From the NCBI RefSeq assembly GCF_013523125.1, contig NZ_JAAMQJ010000017.1, positions 1 through 64,000 on the forward strand: a stretch of DNA of 64,000 bases, read 5' to 3'. Position 1 is the first letter of the stretch. Every line of letters starts with the position of its first letter. The notes beneath the pieces are model-generated. The model had not been told where the DNA came from. It saw nothing but the letters and a program-made list of their open reading frames with translations, and ran no database searches. The position numbers were made by a program, and so were the translations under genes. Origin of the DNA: Pseudomonas entomophila (lineage in GTDB: Bacteria; Pseudomonadota; Gammaproteobacteria; Pseudomonadales; Pseudomonadaceae). Shown in pieces: positions 36,471 to 45,254 of this stretch.

Positions 36471-38634
36471 TTATTGGGGTGGTTGGATCGCACTGCTCTT
36501 GTACAAATTAGTGGAGGCAAGCCCGGTCAGGCTGTCGAGTACATAAGGCAGGATGCCGCCATTTTGGAAGTAGACGGCCTCAATGGCTGTATCGATGCGA
36601 GCCAGTAGCGACACATTCTGTTGGCTGCCATCGCGACGAGTGATGCGCAGAATCACGTCCTGTCCCGGCTTAACACCTTGCTCAATCTTCAGCAGATCGA
36701 ACGTCTCCGTGCCATCCAAGTGCAAGCTGCGGGCGTCGTCACCAGCACGGAATTGCAACGGCAGCACTCCTAGGCCTGCCAGGTTGTTGCGATGAATACG
36801 CTCGAAGCTCTTAGCGATTACGGCGCGTACGCCCAACAGTCGGGTGCCCTTCGCAGCCCAGTCGCGACTGGAGCCGGTACCATATTCCTCGCCGGCGAAA
36901 ATCAGTGTTGGTACGTCCTGTTCCAAGTAATGACGAGAGGCATCGAACAGTGTGGTCCGCTCGCCAGTCGGTTGCAGCAATGTGTATGGACCCTCATCAG
37001 CACCGCCGTCAGCCTTGACTGACAGCATCAAATTCTTCAGGCGCACATTGGCGAAGGTGCCGCGCACCATCACCTCAAAGTGACCACGTCGGGCGCCGTA
37101 GGTATTGAAGTCCTGAGGCTTCACACCATGCTCGGCGAGCCAGCGACCGGCGCTGGAATCCTCAGTAATAGATCCGGCCGGACTGATGTGATCCGTGGTA
37201 ATGGAGTCTCCCAGAATCGCCAAGGCGCGAGCGTTGCGGATGGGCGTGCCGGCGAGACGGGTATCGAAGAAGTCTGGCTCAGCAGCGTAGGTCGAAGTAG
37301 GCCAGTCATAGACGTCACCGGTGGCGGAGACGATGTCATTCCACAAGTCGTGGTCGCGAGTGAGGTCCGCGTACCATTCCTTGTACAGATGCGGATTGGC
37401 GGCTTTGACCGACAGCGCTTTGATTTCATCGTTGCTCGGCCATAGCTCGTGAAGCATCACCGGAATGCCATCTGGATCGAAGCCTAATGGCTCGCTCATC
37501 AGGTCGCGGCGCGTGCTCCCTACCAATGCAAAGGCGATCACCAAAGGCGGGCTAGCCAAGAAGTTTGCACGTAGGTTGCCGTGGATCCGTGCCTCGAAGT
37601 TTCGGTTTCCGGATAGCACGGCACTGCACACAAGATCCTGGCCAACCACGACCTTCTCCAGTGCTGGGTCAAGCGGGCCAATGTTTCCAACGCATGCGCC
37701 GCAGCCGTAAGCGGCGATGTCGAAGCCGAGCTGGCTCAACGGCTCAATCAAGCCTGCATCCTGGAGGTAGGCGGTTACCACACGAGAGCCAGGCGTGAAG
37801 AGCGTTTTGACCCAGGGCTTGGCCTTAAGGCCGCGGCGTACAGCCTTGCGAGCCAGTAAGCCCGCGGCGATCAGAAGTTCTGGATTGGAGGTATTGGTGC
37901 AGGAAGTGATCGCAGCCACCAATACGTCATCATGCCCGATCTCATAGTCGTGGGCGATGCCTGCTGCATCATGAGCACGTACCGAATAACGCTCCTGAAG
38001 CTGATCAGCGCTCTTTGCATAGCCACCGCTTTTCGCATCCTGCTGCATTACTTCGTCAAAGCGGTTGCCAAGCGCGCCAAGATCGATCCGATCCTGCGGT
38101 CGTTTAGGCCCAGAAACACAAGGTTGAATACCGTCTAGGTCAATTACGATGACCTGGGAGTAGTCGATCGAGCCGTTCGCTGGTGACCCGAACAGCCCTT
38201 GCGCCTTGAAGTAACTACCTATGAGCTCGATTTGCTTATCACTACGCCCAGTCTGGGCGTAGTAGTCGAGCGTCTTCTCGTCGACGGGGAAGAAGCCGGT
38301 AGTCGCTCCGTACTCAGGAGCCATGTTGGCAATCGTTGCACGGTCGGTAGCGCTCAGCGAGCAAGCACCTTCACCATAGAACTCAACCAACTTACCGACT
38401 ACCTTTGCGCCGCGCAGCGTCTGGGTAATCAGCAACACCGCATCCGTAGCGGTTACGCCAGGGCGCAGCTGTCCCTTGAGCTCGACCCCCACAACGTCAG
38501 GCATCAGCATGTACACGGGCTGGCCGAGCATGCCGGCCTCGGCCTCGATGCCGCCAACGCCCCAACCTAGAACGCCGATACCGTTGATCATGGTGGTGTG
38601 ACTATCAGTACCAACCAAAGTGTCGGGATATCCG
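36471..38634 (-). pseudogene. acnA: Aconitate hydratase A, 5'-truncated
   Basis: The minus strand encodes about 719 residues matching AcnA from [20 protein letters not shown] to the C-terminus, including the three cluster Cys in [11 protein letters not shown] and YGCGACVGN and the C-terminal swivel domain ([20 protein letters not shown]). About 190 N-terminal residues of the usual 910 or so are missing, cut at 38634 where an arnT fragment begins on the other strand. Residues upstream of YPDTL in the open frame are antisense arnT. The product would lack part of domain 1 and is unlikely to be active. Confidence 0.88.
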
Positions 38635-38635
38635 T

Positions 38636-39431
38636 GCCATGGTATGTCGCGGCCGAGATGAAAACGCCCGGCTTCATGGAGTACTTCTTCGTTGGTGAGC
38701 ACTGGAGCCGCTACGTCGTCAGTAACTGGGCAGGGGACCTCTATGGTAGTGCACATGCCAAGCCGTACGGCAGCATCTGGATCCAGCTCGGATTGTCGCT
38801 ACTGCCATGGGCCTTGTTTCTACCACTGTTGATCCGCAAGCGTGGATCGATGCAGCGCTTCGAAGCCTACCTCTGGCTGTGGGCCTTGGCGACACCAGTC
38901 TTCTTCACATTTGCAGGCAACATTCTGTGGACCTACCTGCTACCCGCGCTGCCAGCGTGGGCATTGCTGCTGTCTGCACGGGTCAGCGAAGTTGGCCCGA
39001 AGACCACCTGGGCTGCCGCTGCGAGCGCATTGGTGTTGCCAATCAGCGGTGCGGGCATCATCTACGCCGGGGTACTAGAGGAGCGCCCTCAGAATCAGCG
39101 AGATGTCGTTCAAGCTTGGCTCAATGTGCAGTCTGCTCATTCCGCTCCCTTGATCTATCCTGGCCGCCGCTCTTATTCGTCGGAGTTTTACAGCAGCGGG
39201 AAGTCCGAGAACCTCAAGGATTCTGCCAAGTGGCCGCGGGATGGCTCGTTCTACCTGTCCAGGCGCTTGAGAGATAGCAAGGATGGAATGCCTGCTGATC
39301 TGGCTTGCACAGCGATCACGGAAGCGAACGCTAGCCAGCTCCTGCTGTGCCATTGGAAACGCACCGAACAAGGTGCCGAGGGTCTGGCTGGAGAAAGCAA
39401 TGTGGGAACGCCTCGCAAGAACGAAGGCTAA
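38636..39431 (+). pseudogene. arnT: ArnT-like glycosyltransferase, 3' fragment
   Basis: About 265 residues matching the C-terminal half of a PMT-family aminoarabinose transferase: [40 protein letters not shown], then hydrophobic spans and a periplasmic C-terminal domain. Intact ArnT is about 550 aa with a dozen spans; the first half is missing. An ATG at 38598 in the open frame lies in antisense acnA and is not a real start. ArnT adds aminoarabinose to lipid A and gives polymyxin resistance; this copy is broken. Confidence 0.85.
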
Positions 39432-39442
39432 ATTCCATGCAC

Positions 39443-39472
39443 AAAAAAACCAGGTTTTACCCTGGCTTTTTT
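39443..39472 (+). terminator. Terminator after arnT fragment
   Basis: CCAGG-TTTTAC-CCTGG is flanked by A and T tracts (AAAAAA…TTTTTT), so it can end transcription from both sides, including the small minus-strand gene at 39514. Confidence 0.8.
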
Positions 39473-39513
39473 GTCGATTACTTTCGTCATTTGAAGTCCT
39501 ATTTAACCGCCGA

Positions 39514-39735
39514 TTAATTGTCGGCTTGTTCCTTACCATCCTTGCTTTCTTTCTTTTGCTCTTGAGCGACTTGTTGTTTGTTCTGGTCCGAAGAGTCATC
39601 GCTCCATAGGCGAGCCTGTTCGGTTCGGAAGTTCTCGTTGAACTGTTTCGCTCGCTCGAAGCCGCCTTCAGCGTAAGCGGTACCCATGAGACCCAGCAGC
39701 AGGCTGCCAATAGCGATAGATTTGACAAATTTCAT
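39514..39735 (-). CDS. Small periplasmic protein, PtrA-N-like
   Basis: A 73-aa protein with a clear signal peptide (KFVKSIAIGSLLLGLMGTAYA-EGG) and a very polar Lys/Gln/Asp-rich tail. The mature start EGGFERAKQF resembles small Pseudomonas proteins annotated as PtrA N-terminal domain proteins that accompany metal genes. A GAGGTT ribosome site precedes the ATG and an operator motif lies about 95 bases upstream. Function unknown; probably part of the envelope response to metals. Confidence 0.7.
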   Translation of the reverse strand: MKFVKSIAIGSLLLGLMGTAYAEGGFERAKQFNENFRTEQARLWSDDSSDQNKQQVAQEQKKESKDGKEQADN

Positions 39736-39828
39736 TGTGAACCTCGGTTCATACTAGGCCTGCCTGAATAGCGGCCTTTGTTGGTTTGTAGTTTAGGAAC
39801 GCGAAGCTAACGACAAGGTGAGTCAATA

Positions 39829-39844
39829 ATTACAATTCCGTAAT
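39829..39844. promoter_or_regulatory. Putative CzcR-type operator (PtrA-like gene)
   Basis: Reads ATTACAATTCCGTAAT, a near-palindrome and the best-centred copy of the motif; upstream of the minus-strand gene at 39735. Confidence 0.65.
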
Positions 39845-39936
39845 TTTGGCTGCAGATAGGATGCGTTAAATCCTCAAATCTGGAAGGATCATGTCTATCT
39901 CGGCACTGTCGAGGGCGACTTCGAATTTTATCTTAA

Positions 39937-39951
39937 ATTACAATTTTGATA
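39937..39951. promoter_or_regulatory. Putative CzcR-type operator (40002 gene)
   Basis: Reads ATTACAATTTTGATA, about 50 bases before the gene at 40002. Confidence 0.5.
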
Positions 39952-40001
39952 TCTAGCGCGTTAATTCAGCGCGGCGTTGTTGGCCGCCCTAGGAGATAGC
40001 C

Positions 40002-40589
40002 ATGAATGACATAGAGCCCTGGGCAGTTGCTATCGGTGACTTTCGCCGCTGCACTGAAAAACTCACTGTCCAGCTCGATGAGCTGACCTCGCAGACGCGC
40101 ACCTCCAGCGCTGTTCTGGAGAGGTCGAACGAACTGGTGGAGCAGGTGGGCGCTGTCGGCCGGCAGATTCAGGAGGAGGTGCGAAAGGCGGAGAAGGCTT
40201 GGTCGAACGCGGAAGAGGTTGCCTTGCGCGCCGCTGCTTCAGCGTATTCAGCTGCATGCCGGGGAGTCGACACCGCCATCCAGCCACTGATCTCGGAGCT
40301 TACAGCAGCGACAAAGGCTGCGGATGCCTCTATCCAGGAGCTCAAGCGTGCTCCGGTGCTGGCCAAGCGTTATGTGATGGTGGTCGCCACGGCGTTCTTC
40401 ATTCTCGCGCTGATCTGTGTCTACTCGACCATGCGCCTGATCGATGCCGCCGGCAGCGTAAGTGCTCAAGAGAAAGTGAATGCTCAGTACTTCTCCCACC
40501 TGTGGAAGAATGCCAATCCTGACGAGCAGAAGATCATCAAGTCGGTGATTCTGCGGTCGCCCATGGACCCTGTGGTCCTCCGGCACTGA
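40002..40589 (+). CDS. Coiled-coil membrane protein of unknown function
   Basis: A 195-aa protein with an N-terminal helical, heptad-rich region (residues 10-120, e.g. LDELTSQTRTSSAVLERSNE) and one membrane span near residues 126-145 (VMVVATAFFILALICVYSTM), followed by a short tail. AGGAGAT is a strong ribosome site. A motif resembling the metal operators lies about 50 bases upstream and a terminator follows. I do not recognise a family; the layout resembles small plasmid mobilisation proteins, but the metal-region setting argues for an envelope role. Confidence 0.65.
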   Translation: MNDIEPWAVAIGDFRRCTEKLTVQLDELTSQTRTSSAVLERSNELVEQVGAVGRQIQEEVRKAEKAWSNAEEVALRAAASAYSAACRGVDTAIQPLISELTAATKAADASIQELKRAPVLAKRYVMVVATAFFILALICVYSTMRLIDAAGSVSAQEKVNAQYFSHLWKNANPDEQKIIKSVILRSPMDPVVLRH

Positions 40590-40608
40590 TGCATTGAGGC
40601 AAACAAAA

Positions 40609-40630
40609 AGGCCCGTCGATGGACGGGCCT
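40609..40630. terminator. Bidirectional terminator between 40002 gene and czcS
   Basis: AGGCCCGTC-GATG-GACGGGCCT forms a 9-bp stem between convergent genes, with A residues on the left side giving a T tract for the minus-strand czcR-czcS transcript. Confidence 0.75.
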
Positions 40631-40647
40631 ATTCATGTCTGCGCGGT

Positions 40648-42066
40648 TTAAGCAGCGTTCATTGCCGGCTGCATCAACTGGGCTGCAGGAAAGTGAAGGT
40701 GGAACCAGGTGAAGTTTTCTTCGGTCACCTCCACGCTCGCCGACCCTTGGTGCAGGCTCATGATCGACTGCACGATGGCCAAGCCAAGACCGGTACCGCC
40801 TTCGCTCCGTGCTCGGCTCTTGTCCACGCGGTAGAACCGCTCAAACAAGTGCGCATGGTGTTCCTTGGCGATCCCGCGGCCGGGGTTTCCAACACTCAAC
40901 GTCGTACCGCTCGCACTATGCTGTACCTTCACGTAGACCGTGCGGCCGCGAGGGCAGTAGCGGATCGCATTCGACACGAGGTTCGAGACGGCCCGTTGAA
41001 CCATCAGACGGTTCCCGCGTACCACATCATCACTACCAGAGATCTGCAACTGGATCTCGCCTTCCTCTGCCGAAATGCTGAAGAGGTCGCACACGCGCTG
41101 AACCTCGTCGACCAGGGACACGGGTTCGAATTCCACCATGGATGCTGGGTGACTGACCTGGGCCAAGAACAGCATGTCGGAAACCATGCGGCTCATGCGG
41201 TCCAACTCTTCTGTGCACGACTCCAGAACCTCCCGGTACTCGGAAAGTGATCGCTCTCTGGTCAAGGCAACCTGGGCCTTGCCCATCAGGTTGGAGAGCG
41301 GTGCCCGTAGTTCGTGAGCGAGGTCGTCAGAGAACTGCGATAGCTGCTGAACCCCATCATCCAGGCGAGCCAGCATGATGTTAATCCCGTCGGCGAGCAT
41401 TTTGAGTTCTGCCGGCATCCCATCAGTTGGAAGGCGATGGTCGAGGCTCTCGGTTGAGATCTTCGACGCGATCTTGAGGAACTTGGTCAGCGGCAGCAGG
41501 CCTCTGCGCACAGTCCACCAGCCAATGGCCAGGATCAGCGCGAGGATGACGGGAGACATCATCAAGGCCCAAGTCAGCAACGCATCAAGCAGTGCCTCAC
41601 TGGATGACTGGTCCATGGTCATATAGACGCTGACCTCTGTTCCATCTCCCAAGCGCATGATCCGAGAAGCACTTAGCAAAGGACGGTCCTGCGTATCCCG
41701 CCATTCGTGCTCTTTGGGCTGGGCTGCCGGCTGAAACTTGTGCACCTCCAGATTGACCTGTTTCGAGCCAATCGAGAGCAGGGGAGTCTGATTCTGTGAG
41801 GTGTCGAATATGCTCACATACAGGTTGTTGTGGCCCATGACCAAATCGACAAGCTGATGCGCATCCGCGTTGACGCCGGAGATGTCCGGGATGGTGGACA
41901 GGTTGTGCGCCATCCCCGCCATCTTTACTTCCAGATCCGCTCTGGCATTTCTTTCCAGAGCCTTGCCAACCATCAGATAGCCGAAGGTGGCGAACAGAAG
42001 CAGCAATGCTGCGCTCATCAACCCAACTTTTAACCCCAGCTTTGCAGCCAGGCTGAATGGCCTCAT
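40648..42066 (-). CDS. czcS: Heavy-metal sensor histidine kinase, CzcS
   Basis: The 472-aa inner membrane kinase has two spans (about residues 13-33 and 165-188) flanking a periplasmic sensor of about 130 residues, a HAMP segment, the H-box FSDDLAHELRAPLSNL (His near 255), N-box AVSNLVSNAIRYCPRG and the G boxes (NPGRGIAKEHH, GGTGLGLAIVQSIM). It belongs to the CzcS/CopS/IrlS family that senses periplasmic Zn, Cd or Co. Its start overlaps the czcR stop by four bases, so the two are translationally coupled. Confidence 0.94.
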   Translation of the reverse strand: MRPFSLAAKLGLKVGLMSAALLLLFATFGYLMVGKALERNARADLEVKMAGMAHNLSTIPDISGVNADAHQLVDLVMGHNNLYVSIFDTSQNQTPLLSIGSKQVNLEVHKFQPAAQPKEHEWRDTQDRPLLSASRIMRLGDGTEVSVYMTMDQSSSEALLDALLTWALMMSPVILALILAIGWWTVRRGLLPLTKFLKIASKISTESLDHRLPTDGMPAELKMLADGINIMLARLDDGVQQLSQFSDDLAHELRAPLSNLMGKAQVALTRERSLSEYREVLESCTEELDRMSRMVSDMLFLAQVSHPASMVEFEPVSLVDEVQRVCDLFSISAEEGEIQLQISGSDDVVRGNRLMVQRAVSNLVSNAIRYCPRGRTVYVKVQHSASGTTLSVGNPGRGIAKEHHAHLFERFYRVDKSRARSEGGTGLGLAIVQSIMSLHQGSASVEVTEENFTWFHLHFPAAQLMQPAMNAA

Positions 42067-42737
42067 GCGCGTTCCTCAAAAACGTACCCAACGCCACGAA
42101 GCGTGTGAATGAGCTTGGTTTCAAACGGGTCATCGATTTTCGAGCGCAAGCGCCGGATGGCGACATCGATGACATTGGTGTCGCAGTCGAAATTCATATC
42201 CCACACCAACGAGATGATTTGGGAACGAGTCAGCGCTTCGCCCGTTCTGCTCATGAGCAGGTGCAGGAGCGCAAACTCCTTGGTAGTGAGATCGATGCGA
42301 GTGCCGCCGCGGAAGACCCGGTGGCGCACCGAGTCGAGTTCCAGGTCTGCAATTTTAAGTGAGCTCTTCTCGACTAATTCATCGCCACGGCGCTGCAGCG
42401 AGCGGATGCGAGCAAGCAACTCTGGAAATTCGAAGGGCTTCACGAGGTAGTCATCCGCGCCGCCGTCCAAGCCCTTGAGCTTGTCATTGATGCGACCGCG
42501 GGCGGTCAGCATGATGATGCGAACCCGGCTGGTTTTCCTGATGGTTTCCAGCAGGTCCCAACCGTCGATACCCGGGAGGTTCACGTCCAGGAGGACCAAC
42601 GAATAGACATTAGTGTTGAACAAGTGCAGGGCATCTACAGCGTTGTGCACGATATCTACGACATACCCGCTTTCGGATAGGCCCTGCTGAAGATATTCGG
42701 CAGTTTTAATTTCGTCTTCCACAACTAGAACGCGCAT
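42063..42737 (-). CDS. czcR: Heavy-metal response regulator, CzcR
   Basis: A 224-aa OmpR-type regulator with receiver residues VVEDE, Asp51 in LVLLDVNLPGIDG and Lys in YLVKPFEFPELLAR, and a winged-helix output domain (NVIDVAIRRLRSKIDDPF). It forms an operon with czcS. A near-palindromic operator at 42912-42930 suggests autoregulation. It is highly similar to the orphan regulator at 24942-25616, so the island carries two related regulators that may bind the same sites. Confidence 0.94.
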   Translation of the reverse strand: MRVLVVEDEIKTAEYLQQGLSESGYVVDIVHNAVDALHLFNTNVYSLVLLDVNLPGIDGWDLLETIRKTSRVRIIMLTARGRINDKLKGLDGGADDYLVKPFEFPELLARIRSLQRRGDELVEKSSLKIADLELDSVRHRVFRGGTRIDLTTKEFALLHLLMSRTGEALTRSQIISLVWDMNFDCDTNVIDVAIRRLRSKIDDPFETKLIHTLRGVGYVFEERA

Positions 42738-42911
42738 AACTTATCTCAAGGTGTGAGGAAGGAGTTGGCCTAATCCGCCAAGATTATGGTTGCAGGCTGT
42801 TCGAAAGTTTGGCTGAGGGTATGGCATGTGGTAGTCGCTACCTCTGTCCATACGCCGGGTCACCTGAGGACGCTTGAATCTTAACGCGAAGAAGCTGGCC
42901 GCGGCGAAATC

Positions 42912-42930
42912 CTACAAATTTGTAATGTAG
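42912..42930. promoter_or_regulatory. Putative CzcR-type operator (czcRS)
   Basis: Reads CTACAAATTTGTAATGTAG; its CTACAAATTTGTAA part is almost a perfect palindrome. It lies about 175 bases before czcR. Confidence 0.55.
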
Positions 42931-43202
42931 CCGCAAGATTTCTGACAGTCATGCAGGCTCCACCCCTAAGCATAGCGGATTCTGGGGCCTGCGGCGGTGT
43001 ATGACAGATTCGCCTGGCAGGTGGGATCGGCCAGGACAGGCAGCATTTCGGTCGTTAGCTTACAAGGACTGGTACTGGCCTTGGGTCGAGGGCGCCACGC
43101 AGGCAGACCCCATGCACGGCCGCAAACCGCAGCGCCTTTCTGCAAATTAGTTCACGTGGCGATTCGATATTCTCTCGAATAATTATCTTACAATCTATTA
43201 CA

Positions 43203-43217
43203 TGTCCAAATTGTAAT
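43203..43217. promoter_or_regulatory. Putative CzcR-type operator (DUF2790 gene 2)
   Basis: Reads TGTCCAAATTGTAAT, preceded at 43188 by a second half-like TTACAATCTATTACA. It lies upstream of the 32-aa frame and DUF2790 gene 2. Confidence 0.5.
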
Positions 43218-43289
43218 TGCGCGATCATCTTGGTGTTAGCCTCCTTTGCTAGTTTAAGGGGAGCGGAAGAGGCATCGCTGCTTTGGAAA

Positions 43290-43388
43290 ATGTCTCATTT
43301 CAAAGCAGCTTGGCAAGAGCATCGAGCAGTTGTTCGCGCCAGTGCATTCACCTGTAAACCATACGCTCCTTTGGTAGGTGAATTTTAG
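43290..43388 (+). CDS. Possible 32-aa leader peptide
   Basis: A short frame (MSHFKAAWQEHRAVV…, ending PLVGEF) whose stop codon TAG overlaps the first bases of a terminator hairpin. A GGAA lies just upstream. Placement directly before a hairpin that precedes the DUF2790 gene suggests a leader peptide or an independent microprotein. Evidence is positional only. Confidence 0.3.
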   Translation: MSHFKAAWQEHRAVVRASAFTCKPYAPLVGEF

Positions 43389-43412
43389 CGCCCCCCTACG
43401 GGCGCTTTTTTA
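43387..43412 (+). terminator. Terminator or attenuator before DUF2790 gene 2
   Basis: AGCGCCC-CCCTAC-GGGCGCT followed by six T residues is a strong rho-independent terminator, yet it lies only 15 bases before the DUF2790 ATG, in what should be its leader. It either ends an upstream small transcript or attenuates the gene. Confidence 0.75.
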
Positions 43413-43426
43413 TTAAGGGACTTCTT

Positions 43427-43753
43427 ATGAACACTACTGTATCAGCGATCGCCGTGTTTATGCTCTTAACATCACTAACAGCCAATGCCCAAAGCGGTAT
43501 GGAGATCAATCAACGCATAGAGCGTTCTGCTAGAGAGGCTACTGCGGATTATGCTCAACGCGTAAAAAAGCCCATGCCTCAACTAGAAGACTACGCCTAC
43601 GGCATGGACCTGGACGTTGGTAAGTTGGTGTATGTATCACCCAGCGTGCGGTACTGCGGGAATGTAAGAAGCATGATGACCTACGAAGACTCGAAAGGCG
43701 AACTGCACATGGTTCGCTACCTGGTGAAGGGCGAGTGCGTTAATAGCCGTTAA
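43427..43753 (+). CDS. DUF2790 periplasmic protein, second copy
   Basis: A 108-aa secreted protein (signal TVSAIAVFMLLTSLTANA-QS) with the DUF2790 core KPMPQLEDYAYGMDLDVGKL and two Cys (RYCGNVRSMMTYEDSKG, KGECVNSR). It is a diverged paralogue of the protein at 33792-34115; both share the KPMPxxxDYxYGMxxDV signature. AAGGGA precedes the ATG. A terminator-like hairpin lies immediately upstream. Confidence 0.85.
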   Translation: MNTTVSAIAVFMLLTSLTANAQSGMEINQRIERSAREATADYAQRVKKPMPQLEDYAYGMDLDVGKLVYVSPSVRYCGNVRSMMTYEDSKGELHMVRYLVKGECVNSR

Positions 43754-43785
43754 GACTCATCAAGATGATCCCTACGGCCACCGGA

Positions 43786-44136
43786 TCATAGAAGCTCAAT
43801 GCCGAACCGGCGCAGCAGTATGACGAAGCCCCCGAAGCTGGCCATTGTGATGAGGATGCTGCTGATCAGTGTCGGCCAAAAGCCGAGCTTAGGTAGCAGC
43901 AACGGAAAAGCGATAAACATCGGCAGGGTCGGAAGCACGTACCAGAACGTGTACCAGGCATGGTTGGAGATCTTCTCCATGCTCTGGTTCTCCAAATAGA
44001 GCCAGACCAGCGTCAACACCGTGACCAAGGGTAGGGCGGCGACCAGGCCGCCCAGCTTGTCACTGCGTTTCGCCAGCTCTGATACGAGAATCACTATACC
44101 GGCAGTGAGTAGGTACTTCGTGATGATCCAAGCCAT
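43786..44136 (-). CDS. DUF3147-type small membrane protein
   Basis: A 116-aa protein with four hydrophobic segments (IITKYLLTAGIVILVSELA, LGGLVAALPLVTVLTLVWLY, WYVLPTLPMFIAFPLLLP, LISSILITMASFGGFVILL), matching the DUF3147 family often found in metal-resistance regions. The ATG at 44136 begins the first span; the open frame extends 17 codons further without a ribosome site. It follows czcD on the same strand after 158 bases. Function unknown. Confidence 0.78.
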   Translation of the reverse strand: MAWIITKYLLTAGIVILVSELAKRSDKLGGLVAALPLVTVLTLVWLYLENQSMEKISNHAWYTFWYVLPTLPMFIAFPLLLPKLGFWPTLISSILITMASFGGFVILLRRFGIELL

Positions 44137-44294
44137 CGCTGAGCCTTCTGGAGGTTGTGGAAGGGGGCAGGCGAAGCCATTCACCAACCCCTCTCGAAGC
44201 GCTCCTGCCGTTTACGCCATCCCTCACCGCATTTCTATTGCAGCATCACCCTCAGCCAGGAGGGTGATGTGTTTGCATGGTGTTTACCGATCGA

Positions 44295-45200
44295 TCAGTG
44301 CGAAGGCGAGGGAACGCTCTCGTGGAAAGCTGCCCGCTCGATCTGGATGGTGCAGTGATGGATTTCAAATGCATCGCTGACAGCTTCCACGACGGCCGCC
44401 AACACAGCATCCCCATCTGCAGAATCCCGTATTACAACGTGCGACGTCATCACGTTGCTGCCACTGCTGACGGCCCAGACGTGCAAGTCATGTACGTCCG
44501 TGACGCCATCTACCCCGAGGATCGTGGCCTCGATTGCCGTAACGTCGAGCCCCCTCGGCACACCCTCCATGAGGATTTCCAGGCTTTCGCGAAGCAGCTG
44601 CCACGTCCGCGGCAGTACCCAAAGGCCGATTGCCACAGCGACAATCGTGTCGACCCAGGTCCAGCCGGTGAAGCGGATGATGAGCGCCGCGATGATTACG
44701 CCTAGCGAGCCGAGCATGTCGCTCCAAACTTCGAGGTAGGCTCCTTTGACGTTGAGGCTTTCGTTGCTCGCTGATGCCAGAAGGCGCATCGAGATTAGGT
44801 TGATGATCAGGCCGGCGATTGCGATCCACATCATCGCTCCGGTAGCGATCTCCGCCGGCATGAAGAAGCGCTGGTAGGCCTCGTACAAGATGTACATCGC
44901 CACGAGAAAGAGCAGCACGGCATTGAACGTCGAAGCCAGAATCTCCAGACGCGCATAGCCGAAGGTTCTTTTTTGATCCGCCGGCCGCTTGGCTATCTGA
45001 AGTGCAATCAGTGATATCGCCAAGGCGGCAGTATCTGTGAACATGTGAGATGCGTCCGACAGCAGCGCCAGGCTGCCGGTAATCCACGCACCGATCACTT
45101 CTGCAATCATGAAGCTGCCAGTCAAGGCGAGCGCCATGATTAGCTTCTTCTGATGCCCCTCGCGTACTGCAGCGCTGCCATGGTCATGATTTGAACCCAC
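44295..45200 (-). CDS. czcD: Cation diffusion facilitator, CzcD
   Basis: CzcD exports Zn, Cd and Co from the cytoplasm in exchange for protons. The 301-aa protein has a short His-containing N-terminus (SNHDHGS), six spans, the metal-site motif LLSDASHMFTDTAALA in TM2, the second site EVWSDMLGSLGVIIAA in TM5, and a C-terminal cytoplasmic domain (VDGVTDVHDLHVWAVSSG). It works upstream of CzcCBA by passing metal to the periplasm. Confidence 0.95.
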   Translation of the reverse strand: MGSNHDHGSAAVREGHQKKLIMALALTGSFMIAEVIGAWITGSLALLSDASHMFTDTAALAISLIALQIAKRPADQKRTFGYARLEILASTFNAVLLFLVAMYILYEAYQRFFMPAEIATGAMMWIAIAGLIINLISMRLLASASNESLNVKGAYLEVWSDMLGSLGVIIAALIIRFTGWTWVDTIVAVAIGLWVLPRTWQLLRESLEILMEGVPRGLDVTAIEATILGVDGVTDVHDLHVWAVSSGSNVMTSHVVIRDSADGDAVLAAVVEAVSDAFEIHHCTIQIERAAFHESVPSPSH

Positions 45201-45254
45201 GTATTTCTCCTTGCGCAGGGTTGTGGTCTCGTTGGCCTTCCTGTCTGCCTAGCC

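Larger units (their letters stand above)
42738..43289. promoter_or_regulatory. Upstream region of czcRS and second DUF2790 gene
   Basis: About 550 bases without a supported gene. It holds the czcRS promoter and at least two operator-like motifs, one near each side. A 61-codon frame at 42997 has no ribosome site or family resemblance and is left out. Confidence 0.5.

Noticed and set aside
38598..38635. ATG start for the arnT fragment
   Set aside because: These bases are antisense to acnA coding sequence (GTDSHTT region); the arnT similarity starts only after 38635.
40002..40589. Plasmid mobilisation protein (MobB/MbeB type)
   Set aside because: Coiled coil plus one span is similar in layout, but no relaxase or origin is nearby and the gene sits behind a metal-type operator.
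42997..43182. 61-codon frame upstream of czcR
   Set aside because: No ribosome site, no resemblance, and it overlaps regulatory DNA.
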